Shown: positions 1 to 6,869 of the stretch, piece after piece | Numbering within the stretch: the first letter of the stretch is position 1 | How the letters are laid out: every line of letters starts with the position of its first letter | Source: Neovahlkampfia damariscottae | Lineage: Eukaryota; Heterolobosea; Selenaionea; Neovahlkampfiida; Neovahlkampfiidae | Reading direction: 5' to 3' | Assembly: GCA_016618085.1 (NCBI GenBank) | Contig: JABLTG010000284.1 | Coordinates: 1 to 14,730, forward strand | DNA length: 14,730 bases | Translations under genes and position numbers: made by a program | Notes under the pieces: generated by a model | The model's database searches: none | The model's input: the letters and a program-made list of their open reading frames with translations, nothing else | What the model was told of the DNA's origin: nothing

Positions 1-269
1 GATTGTTCTACCAACTTTTTTGTCCAACAAATATTCTTGTCAACTGAAGAAGAAGAAGAACTTGAAGGTATACTTTTCACTTGTAGCATGTCTTCTTTTT
101 CTTTAGTCCACCAAAAAGGATACGAATATTTTCCTTGTTTATATGTTGATTTCATATTTCCTGTTTCTTTTGTTTCTTCAAGTTTTCTCTTTTTTATCAC
201 TTCTGTTGTTGATGTTGAAGTAACATTTTTTTCTTTCCAAAATGAATCCAATTTGAGCTGTTTGGACAT
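1..269 (-). CDS. N-terminal fragment of a PCNA-interacting (PIP-box) protein, cut by the window edge
   Basis: An open frame on the minus strand starts at the ATG at 269 and runs off the left edge after 89 residues. Residues 4-11 read QLKLDSFW, which fits the PIP-box pattern Q-x-x-(L/I/M)-x-x-aromatic-aromatic used to dock on the sliding clamp PCNA. A basic KKRK cluster follows at 26-29 and would serve as a nuclear localisation signal. A Ser run occupies about 69-75. A PIP-box within the first dozen residues followed by a basic cluster is typical of MSH6, DNA ligase I and nuclear uracil-DNA glycosylase. The catalytic part lies outside the window, so I cannot choose between them. No upstream in-frame ATG exists. 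The 5' leader to the nearest CCAAT box is about 110 bases and holds a perfect hairpin. Confidence 0.6.
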   Translation of the reverse strand, partial: MSKQLKLDSFWKEKNVTSTSTTEVIKKRKLEETKETGNMKSTYKQGKYSYPFWWTKEKEDMLQVKSIPSSSSSSSVDKNICWTKKLVEQ

Positions 270-302
270 TTTAAATACTTGAGATCTTTTTCAGTATTTT
301 CT

Positions 303-332
303 AGTTGAACAAAAGGTCTTTTTTGTTCAACT
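303..332. repeat. Perfect 12-bp inverted repeat (hairpin)
   Basis: The arms AGTTGAACAAAA (303-314) and TTTTGTTCAACT (321-332) are exact reverse complements around a 6-base loop. It lies between two divergent genes, 34 bases before the start codon of the minus-strand PIP-box gene, so it would be in that gene's 5' leader if transcription starts near the CCAAT box at 380. A regulatory hairpin or a protein-binding palindrome is possible; nothing shows which. Confidence 0.5.
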
Positions 333-379
333 TTAACTTCAAGTAAAAGTTCTAAAAATAACTGGCAAAATTAAATCTA

Positions 380-384
380 ATTGG
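380..384. promoter_or_regulatory. CCAAT box (ATTGG on plus) in the divergent promoter of the PIP-box and methyltransferase genes
   Basis: ATTGG lies 38 bases before the ATG of the plus-strand methyltransferase. On the minus strand it reads CCAAT, 110 bases before the ATG of the PIP-box gene. It belongs to the set of CCAAT elements found before every gene in the window. Confidence 0.45.
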
Positions 385-422
385 CCACTTTTATCACAAT
401 AACCATCAATTTATTGACCGTA

Positions 423-1326
423 ATGAAGTTGACACGTTTTGTGAGAAACTTACATGAATCAGCTAAACAAGGATTTGTATACTCTCCAACTAACTATGAT
501 AAAGGAAGACCTTCATATATCCCAGAAACAATTTCTCATCTCATCAACACTTGCAACTTAAAAAACAAAAACAAAATTAAAATTCTAGAAATTGGAGCAG
601 GTAAATTTTTGAAAGAAAACTTATTTTTCAAAAGGTACAGGATTATTCACGAAAAATATGATTGACAGTTTGTATGAAATCAAAGAATGTGAATTTGAAT
701 ACACTTGTATGGAACCTGTATCAAAAATGAGTGACAGAATTATGGAGAAAATTGAAAAATATACCAAAGAAACTAGTAATATAAAATATGAATTGGTTGA
801 AACAAGTATTCCAAATGTCAAAAAAATTCCATTGAATCATCAATTTGATGCAATATTTGCGGCTCAATCATTTCATTGGTTTGGATCAGCAGAGAGTTTA
901 AAGGTGTTGAATATGCTTTTGAAACATAAAGGATATTTGGGAATTGTAGGAAGCATCAGAGATTTAACTTTAGATTACAATTTTCAATTAGAAAAATTAG
1001 AAAAATCTTACAATACAAAAAATGCACCACGATTTGAGTCATTGGAATGGAAGAAACTATTCAGTAATCAAACTAATTTTGATTTGATCTCTGAAAAACA
1101 ATTTCCTTTCACTCAATATGGAGATTTAGAAAAAATGGTGAATCGTTTCATTTCAATTTCTTATGTGGCAAATTTTGTATCAAAATCTGATGAGAATTTA
1201 GAACTTGTTTCAAATAAGATTAAAGATATTTATTTGAACAATGAGAATTTGAGAAATGTTTCTACTTATTCAGTGCCACATTTGCAACATGTATCAATAT
1301 ATCAAAATTCAACAACAAAAATATAA
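423..1326 (+). CDS. Class I SAM-dependent methyltransferase (Methyltransf_11 / TMT1-like)
   Basis: Exons 423-600 and 635-1326 give 289 residues. A 34-nt GT-AG intron (601-634) splits the SAM-binding motif I; splicing restores ILEIGAGTG at residues 54-62, which is strong proof of the intron. The Asp/Glu ending motif II is plausibly in YTCMEPVS. The post-I region FDAIFAAQSFHWF (about 131-142) is typical of the soluble methyltransferase group that includes trans-aconitate methyltransferase TMT1, yeast Crg1 and many uncharacterised protist and fungal proteins. An N-terminal YDKGRPSYP-like stretch (25-34) is also standard there. There is no signal or membrane segment, so it should be cytosolic. 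The substrate cannot be read from sequence. The start is the first ATG in frame, 38 bases after an ATTGG box. The TAA stop lies inside AATAAA. Confidence 0.9.
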
Positions 1327-1387
1327 TAAAATAAATTTTTTGCAATCAAATATCCATATTGAAGAGATTGATGAATTATCTGGTCAA

Positions 1388-1392
1388 CCAAT
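1388..1392 (+). promoter_or_regulatory. CCAAT box of the 5-phosphatase gene
   Basis: CCAATCAAAAGGG begins here, 49 bases before the ATG at 1442. The same extended word CCAATCAAAAAGG precedes the seven-helix gene at 12321, which suggests a shared element longer than five bases. Confidence 0.5.
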
Positions 1393-1441
1393 CAAAAGGG
1401 TTCTATTTGTGTTGGTTTACGTTGGAGTGTGACAAGTGCTG

Positions 1442-2834
1442 ATGTCCAACAACACACCACTAAAAAAGTCTAGAAGTTTTGATGCCTCTGCTTCAAAAGA
1501 ATTACGAGAACAAATTTCAAATTTATCTTTGACCACCAAAAATTCATTTGATAATTTTAAAAGATCAACAAAACCTGTCCTTTCTTCAACTAAAAACTCA
1601 TTGTCAAACTTTTCTGATTCAACAAAAACTTCTTTTTCAAATTTTTCAGATTCAACAAAATTAACATTGTCCAACACAAAAACATCGCTAACTCAATTTT
1701 CAGGAGCGACAAAAAACTCCATTTCGAACTATTCAAAAAAGAATTTAATTTCAGCAAAGAATGTGGAGGATTTAGTTTTAGTTTCAAATTTAAAAAATAC
1801 AATTTCAAAATCGATGAAAAAAAAAAGTGAAGATTCTGATGATGAAGAAATGAGTCCAGAAACAATTTTAAGAAAAGTAGGATGTGAAGTATTTTATCCA
1901 GAAAAATTCATAAAACCAAAACAAGTCAAAGAAATTCAAGTTTGTATTTGCACTTGGAATGTAGGTGAAAGTTACAGTGCTTCTATTGGTCAATGGGTTT
2001 TTAAAGATCATCCAGATTTTGATATTTATTCAATTGGACTTCAAGAAGTTGATATGTCAGTGAAAACAATTATCAAAAATGATTCATCAAATAAAACAAA
2101 ATGGGATCAACATTTTGATTATCAAATTGACTCAAAAAAGTATACAAAATTAATATCACAACAATTAGTTGGATTATATCATGTTATTTATATTAAAAAA
2201 GAACATTTACAACAAATATCAAAAGTCAATTGGTCAAAAATTGGTTTTGGTAAATTTGCTCTTGGAAACAAAGGATGTATAGCATATCAATTTGAACTTT
2301 ATGGAAATAATTATTGTTTTATTAATTGTCATTTCGCTGCTGGACAGAAACATATTTCAAAGAGAAATGCTAATTTTGAACTGATTATGAATGAAGAACT
2401 TTTCAAAAATGAAAAAATTAATCCTCTCAAACAGGACTTTGTTTATTTTTTTGGTGATTTGAATTATAGATTGAATTTAAATCGAGAAGAAGTTTTAGAA
2501 TGTGTAAAAAAAAAAAATTGGACCAAATTGGCTTTGAAAGATCAGTAACCTAAATAAGTATTAACAAATTTTTGAAAGGTTGATTGAACAAAAATTGAAC
2601 AATTCAAATATTTTCAGAGGATTTGAAGAAGAATATTTGGATTTCAATCCAACTTATAAATTTGAAAAATGGACAGATCATTATGATAAGAAAAGAATAC
2701 CTTCTTATTGTGATCGTATTTTAATTAAAGGAAATAAAAAAAAATATAAAATATTTGGATATGAAACAAAGTTGGATGAATGTTCATCGGATCATCGTCC
2801 TTTGATTTGCACATTCAATAATTCACTTTTCTAA
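1442..2834 (+). CDS. Inositol polyphosphate 5-phosphatase with N-terminal amphipathic repeat
   Basis: Exons 1442-2544 and 2579-2834 give 452 residues, joined across a 34-nt intron (2545-2578). Removes the 5-phosphate of phosphoinositides or inositol phosphates. The catalytic domain spans about 165-447 with all family motifs: TWN (N173), IGLQEVDM (E202), ALGNKG (274-278), CHFAAG (H297), GDLNYR (338-343, D339 and N341), KRIPSYCDRIL (406-416) and SDHRP (438-442). The intron falls between GDLNYR and the FNPTYKF motif, and both exons are needed. Trp is replaced by Phe before GDLNYR and by Tyr in the PSxCD motif; both are mild changes. Residues 32-97 are a Ser/Thr/Lys repeat anchored on TK pairs with a continuous hydrophobic stripe, likely a membrane-binding helix. 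An acidic stretch (130-136) follows. No C2, ASH, RhoGAP or CAAX motif is present. In-frame GTG and CTG upstream are not starts. Confidence 0.93.
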
Positions 2835-3179
2835 TTTTTTTTGAGAGGTGGATATTAAATCCTAATTTATCATATTTTTGAATAAATATTATTTTCTGTT
2901 TATTTCCACTCTTATTGTTGGATATAGATTTCAGAAACTATGTAGTATATTTTGGTTGGCAAACTGATTCCGCCAATAAAAAGAAACAAACTCTGCAGAA
3001 GAAAAAGTTTTTACATAAATTTCTTTTTATTAGAATAAAAAATCAATATTATTTTGTTTTTTTGGTATTCGTATGATCAAAATAGGAAAGTCTACCACAA
3101 ATTTGGAAATTTTACATTTCCAATTGTGCTAAAAAAAACAATAAACATGTCTGTTTTGACCAATAGGAGTAAAATTTAG
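2835..3179. other. Intergenic region between the 5-phosphatase and Myb genes
   Basis: These 345 bases hold no coding frame of note. AATAAA at about 2880 probably serves the upstream 5-phosphatase. A CCAATAAAAAG element starts at 2973 and a second CCAAT at 3160. An 8-bp inverted repeat TTGGAAAT/ATTTCCAA sits at 3103-3123 with a 5-base loop. The rest is AT-rich with several A and T runs. I see no tRNA or snRNA signature. Confidence 0.4.
3160..3164 (+). promoter_or_regulatory. CCAAT box of the Myb gene
   Basis: GACCAATAGG lies only 15 bases before the ATG at 3180. A second CCAAT at 2973-2977 (CCAATAAAAAG) lies about 200 bases upstream. Confidence 0.4.
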
Positions 3180-3661
3180 ATGAACAACAAAACCATGGAC
3201 TTACTTGAACCTTCAGTGATCGTTGAACCACCAAGAATGACAGAGATGTTTCGAATGGAATTTCAACACACAATGAAAAATTATCAAAGTTTCGGAACGC
3301 AATTTCCGAAATTCAACATACAGATGCAACAAAATAACAGACCAGAAGAAAAAATGAACTATTTTTTACCACAAAAACCTGTTTTAGTTACAAAACCTGA
3401 TAACAAAGAGGAAAAGTACAAACCTACTTATGCTAGCGGACATTGGTCAAGTAAGTGTTCAATTTTCATCTAATCGGAATGAAAAAGTTCAGGAACACCA
3501 AGCTTTCTTACGAGGAGTTAAGGAACTGGGTTTAGGCAAATGGAGTGAAATCTCAAAGAGATTTGTTAAAACAAGGTTAGATATTTCATGTATTTGAAAC
3601 TTATTTTTGCAGGACCAGAGTTCAAGTTGCCAGTCATGCGCAGAAGTATTTTAATAATTAA
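3180..3661 (+). CDS. Small SHAQKYF-class Myb/SANT DNA-binding protein
   Basis: Three exons (3180-3450, 3488-3575, 3613-3661) give 135 residues. Both introns (3451-3487, 3576-3612) are 37 nt. Splicing assembles one Myb/SANT repeat at about 88-133: HWSIQEHQAFLRG, then GLGKWSEISKRF, then TRTRVQVASHAQKYF. The three regularly spaced aromatics are W89, W109 and Y132. SHAQKYF marks a class of single-repeat Myb transcription factors common in plants, Dictyostelium and Entamoeba, which usually bind GATA-like (TTATCC) sites. The protein ends two residues after the motif, so it is a DNA-binding domain behind an 85-residue low-complexity N-terminus with Met, Gln and Pro. No activation domain is evident. 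The frame excludes the nearby TTCAG as first acceptor. The donor of intron 2 is GTTAGA. Confidence 0.88.
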
Positions 3662-3677
3662 TCAACAACGTTTCATC

Positions 3678-3764
3678 AATAAATCATTTTGTAAGATAAA
3701 ATTGAATTTATTTTTTTTCACTTCTTTCTTGTTTTATCGATCAAAACTCCGACAGAGCAATAAA
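3678..3764. terminator. Poly(A)-signal hexamers after the Myb gene
   Basis: AATAAA occurs at 3678-3683 and 3759-3764, 17 and 98 bases after the Myb stop, in the 127-base gap between this gene and the convergent kinase gene. The first is the likelier signal. Confidence 0.35.
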
Positions 3765-3788
3765 GAAGTTTGAGCTGAAGTTTCACTT

Positions 3789-5066
3789 TTATTCCCAATC
3801 AAAGAAGAAAATATCAGAAAATTCATATTCTTTTACAAAATGAAGCATATTTGGCTTCAATTCAGTTCTTTGTTTTAAAAAAGGATGTTGAAGCAATTCA
3901 TCAACGTTTGCTCTTTCTTCAGTGTCTCTAACTAAACATCTTGATAAAAAATCCTTCAGTTCTTCGCTCCAGTAGTACTCATCTGGTATTCCTGGTGGAG
4001 GTTTTGATGAAATCCAAAATAGAGCTTGTGTTGGTTTTAGGTCAGTCAAAGGAGGTTCACCTTTCATCATTTCATAAATAGTTATTCCTAAACTCCAAAT
4101 ATCACATTCATATGAGTAATCAAGTCCATTGATTACCTCAGGAGCCATAAAATAAGTTGTTCCTACAATTGAATTTCTTTTCTCCGTTTTCTTCAGAATT
4201 GCAGCAAAACCAAAATCAATTAATTTTAAATCTTTTTTATTTTCTTCAAATTGAATCATTATATTATCAGATTTGACGTCTCTGTAAATCAAATTATTTG
4301 AATGAAGATACTTTAGAACTGTCAATAAATTGAAAGTGATGTAGGCTATTTCTGATTCATTCAATGGGTAATTCAACCGAATATAATCAGTAAGACATGT
4401 ATATTCTTCTAAATATTCCATACAAATCCAAAATTCAATTTCAAAATCATTTACATATTTCACATAAAAATCGAAATAATTTACTATACTTTTATGATTG
4501 AATTTCTCCAAACATTCAACTTCAATCATGATATCACATAGACATTTCAAATCACCGTGCCACTTAATTAACTTTATTGCATGTAATTTTAATTTTTCTT
4601 TGTGGTGAGCAACAAAAACTTGAGCAGTTGCACCTTCATCAATATAATTTAATTCATCATAAATATAATGTGGATTAATTGATTTTGGTTCTATCCAAGG
4701 TCTATAATTTGGTAAACTTAACAGATCTGATTTTAAATATTCATTTTTTAAATCTTCTTTCCATAGTTGCATTGTTTTGAATTTTTTTTTTGGAAATATA
4801 TTTGGAGACGCTGAGTTGACTTTATAAGTTTGTTTTCTTCTATTTTTTACATCCAATTTTTCTGATAATATAGTAGGATCAATGTTGATGGAATATTTTT
4901 GTTTTTCTGAACCAAAACTTTCAGGTGAAGAAGTTTCAAATTCAGGACTGAAATCATCCGATAACTCACTTGGTGTTTTTGGTATTGAGTCTTCTCTTAA
5001 CATAAATTCAAATAATCTCAATTTTTCTTCACTTTCATCACTATAGGATGAGCTAGGTGAGGTCAT
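3789..5066 (-). CDS. STE20/PAK-like serine/threonine protein kinase
   Basis: A single exon gives 425 residues. The kinase domain spans about 138-397: glycine loop EGATAQVF (144-151), VAIK-type lysine K165, helix C Glu probably E182, catalytic loop YRDVKSDN (261-268), DFG at 285-287, activation segment ending VGTTYFMAPE (301-310), and CDIWSLGITIYEMMKGEPP (321-339). KSDN, the GTxYxMAPE segment and the EMMKGEPP motif place it in the STE20 group near PAK. Two oddities: the glycine loop keeps only its first glycine, and Tyr replaces His of HRD. YRD is normal in AGC kinases and all catalytic residues (K165, D263, N268, D285) are present, so it should be active. The N-terminal 130 residues are Ser- and acid-rich with S/T-P sites; no CRIB, PH or SAM domain is visible. 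The TAA stop lies inside AATAAA (minus strand). Confidence 0.92.
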   Translation of the reverse strand: MTSPSSSYSDESEEKLRLFEFMLREDSIPKTPSELSDDFSPEFETSSPESFGSEKQKYSINIDPTILSEKLDVKNRRKQTYKVNSASPNIFPKKKFKTMQLWKEDLKNEYLKSDLLSLPNYRPWIEPKSINPHYIYDELNYIDEGATAQVFVAHHKEKLKLHAIKLIKWHGDLKCLCDIMIEVECLEKFNHKSIVNYFDFYVKYVNDFEIEFWICMEYLEEYTCLTDYIRLNYPLNESEIAYITFNLLTVLKYLHSNNLIYRDVKSDNIMIQFEENKKDLKLIDFGFAAILKKTEKRNSIVGTTYFMAPEVINGLDYSYECDIWSLGITIYEMMKGEPPLTDLKPTQALFWISSKPPPGIPDEYYWSEELKDFLSRCLVRDTEERANVDELLQHPFLKQRTELKPNMLHFVKEYEFSDIFFFDWE

Positions 5067-5086
5067 GGTGATGAAAAAAGAATTTG

Positions 5087-5091
5087 ATTGG
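5087..5091 (-). promoter_or_regulatory. CCAAT box of the kinase gene
   Basis: On the minus strand CCACCAATCAAA lies 20 bases before the ATG at 5066, the shortest reasonable leader for this gene. Confidence 0.45.
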
Positions 5092-5180
5092 TGGATAAAA
5101 AAAAAGAAACAATTTGGGAAGACGTTTTTTTTAGATGCATTATTCTGAATTATATATTTTTTTACAATTTTAAAAACTAT

Positions 5181-6315
5181 TCATTTTCGAAGTTCTTTTT
5201 CTTCACCATATTTATTTACAAAGAAGCACATAGAAGCAAATCCTAGAATTACAACACCAAATCCACTAAACAAAAAAAGGTTAATTAGTTCACTACTTTT
5301 ACATTCCTGTTCCAATTCCAATATATTTTATTGAATCAATGAATGGGTATTCTGCTCCTGGGTCTCTGAGATTTGTAAAATCAAAAAACAATGACTCAAC
5401 ATCAAAATTTAAATAACGACCTCCAATTTCAACATAAGCTCTATTTCCAGCAAAAAATGAACTTGAAAAATTTCCAAACCAAATTTGAAAATGAATAGGT
5501 GATCCTTCAAAATGATCTACAGTCATAGTTTTTGTAAAAGTACTTGATTCATCTGTAAGTTCATAAAAATTATAAGCTCTGAACTCAAAATTGTTTGCAG
5601 GTATTGTTGCAAGTGCAAATGATGCATTCAAATCACCATCCATTGATTTATATTCATAGGTGAAGTTTTTCATGAAATTTACAATAGTATTCGTTTCATT
5701 TGTGATTAAATTCGTAACCTTTTCAACTCCAGACGGAAAATTTTGAAGATATGAAGGAATTGCTGTGAATTTACAAGATACTTGAAAATAAAAATCAATT
5801 GTATCATTTGAGTGAAACCAAAAGCATGGATGATCACCCGATAAGAAATCTTGACCAATTGAAAATCTAAAAAATAAGAAATTGTAAAATGAATACCCTT
5901 GAGGAAACTCACAATTCCTTAATGGATGTTTCAATACATTTGTACATCTGTGAAGTCTAAAATATCCACAATTGTGATCAACAGTATGTAAAGGACATAT
6001 ACAAGCTTGTGTTGTGCTGTTATGAGTTGAATTTCCTTGAAAATAAGAAACAGGAATACCTCCATTATAACAAGTTTTAATGTTTGAAATGTCGGAATAT
6101 ACAAAGTTTTTTTTAGTTTCTAGAAGTATTTTTGGAGCAATAACTCCGTCTGGAGTCGGTGATTCATCGTCAATTTTTAGTGGAATGATTTTTTCCGTTA
6201 ACTTTTGAACAAGAGGATCTGAAACCACTTCATATATTTGTTCTTTCAAAGTTTTTTGTGAAGTGAAAGATAGTAAAATGAAGAATAGAAAAAGAAGGAG
6301 GTTATTTCTTTTCAT
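5181..6315 (-). CDS. Secreted-type single-pass membrane glycoprotein with EGF-like cysteine pattern
   Basis: Exons on the minus strand are 6315-5303 and 5265-5181, joined across a 37-nt intron (5302-5266, GTAAAAG to GTTTAG), giving 365 residues. Residues 1-20 form a signal peptide (basic MKRNN, then a Leu/Phe core ending SFTSQ). C82-x-NGG, C105-x-C107-P and C116 fit an EGF-like module; further cysteines are C124, C135, C164 and C181. At least seven N-x-S/T sites (95, 99, 170, 206, 217, 230, 282) suggest heavy glycosylation. Exon 2 adds a transmembrane helix (about 336-354, GIGFGVVILGF...) and an 11-residue charged tail NKYGEEKELRK. Without that exon the protein would end unanchored at a TAA two bases into the intron. 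A TTG 21 bases upstream is not used as start. I do not recognise the family; a surface receptor or adhesin-like protein is a guess. Stop is TGA, the only non-TAA stop here. Confidence 0.82.
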
Positions 6316-6341
6316 CTTTTTGAATAATTTCTTCAACTCCG

Positions 6342-6346
6342 ATTGG
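6342..6346. promoter_or_regulatory. Shared CCAAT box between divergent glycoprotein and BOLA3 genes
   Basis: The two start codons (6315 minus, 6362 plus) are only 46 bases apart. ATTGG on the plus strand is the sole CCAAT element between them: 26 bases before the glycoprotein ATG in CCAAT orientation and 15 bases before the BOLA3 ATG in inverted orientation. One element may therefore serve both genes. Confidence 0.5.
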
Positions 6347-6361
6347 TTAATTACGTTGGTT

Positions 6362-6707
6362 ATGTTCGGTTTGAAAAAAATACAATTGAAGAATTTTCAA
6401 AGATTCTACTCTTCAAAACAAGAAACAATTGAATTATTGTTGAAACAAAAATTAAATCCAATACACATGGATGTTATGGACATTTCTGGAGGATGTGGAT
6501 CAATGTTTCGTAAAATTTAATTTTTTTAAAATGTAATATTTAGAAATTGATGTAGTTTCTCCAGAATTTGAAGGAAAATCAATTTTACAACAACATAAAC
6601 TGGTGAAACAAATTTTATCTGATGAAATAAAAGAAATGCATGGTTTAACTTTAAAAACTAAAACACCAAAAAAGTATAATGAAAAAAAAGATGAAGAATA
6701 TTTATAA
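6362..6707 (+). CDS. BOLA3: BolA-like protein 3, mitochondrial iron-sulfur cluster factor
   Basis: Exons 6362-6509 and 6544-6707 give 103 residues, joined across a 34-nt intron (6510-6543). BolA3 works with GLRX5 and NFU1 in delivering 4Fe-4S clusters to late mitochondrial targets such as lipoate synthase. Family hallmarks: MDISGGCGSMF (39-49, C45), VSPEFEGKSILQQHKLV (54-70, H67) and the near-invariant EIKEMHGL (77-84, H82). The intron falls directly after GCGSMF, and both exons are needed for the domain. The N-terminus is basic and amphipathic and contains RFYSS (14-18), a good R-3 type presequence cleavage site, so import into the matrix is expected. Length matches human BOLA3. An in-frame ATG upstream would lie within the antisense glycoprotein gene and is unlikely. 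Confidence 0.93.
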
Positions 6708-6748
6708 ATTTTTCTATTTCACTTCAATTTTTTATTCATTTTTTAAAA

Positions 6749-6790
6749 CCAATCATAAATCAGAAAAATTCAATCAAGTGAATCTCCAAT
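6749..6790 (+). promoter_or_regulatory. Two CCAATCAT elements before the SNF2 gene
   Basis: CCAATCAT occurs at 6749-6756 and again at 6786-6793, identical for eight bases, 79 bases from the nearer copy to the ATG at 6870. The 162-base gap holds no other recognisable signal; AT-rich sequence after the BOLA3 stop includes TATAAA but no clear AATAAA. Confidence 0.45.
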
Positions 6791-6869
6791 CATTTTAGCT
6801 TCAAGTTGGACTAATAAAAAGGATGATTTTCTTTTACAGTTGAAAAAAACCATTTGAACATCTCAAAAT

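Noticed and set aside
3789-5066. Kinase as a pseudokinase because HRD reads YRD.
   Set aside because: Tyr at this position is normal in active AGC kinases, and the catalytic Lys, Asp, Asn and DFG are intact.
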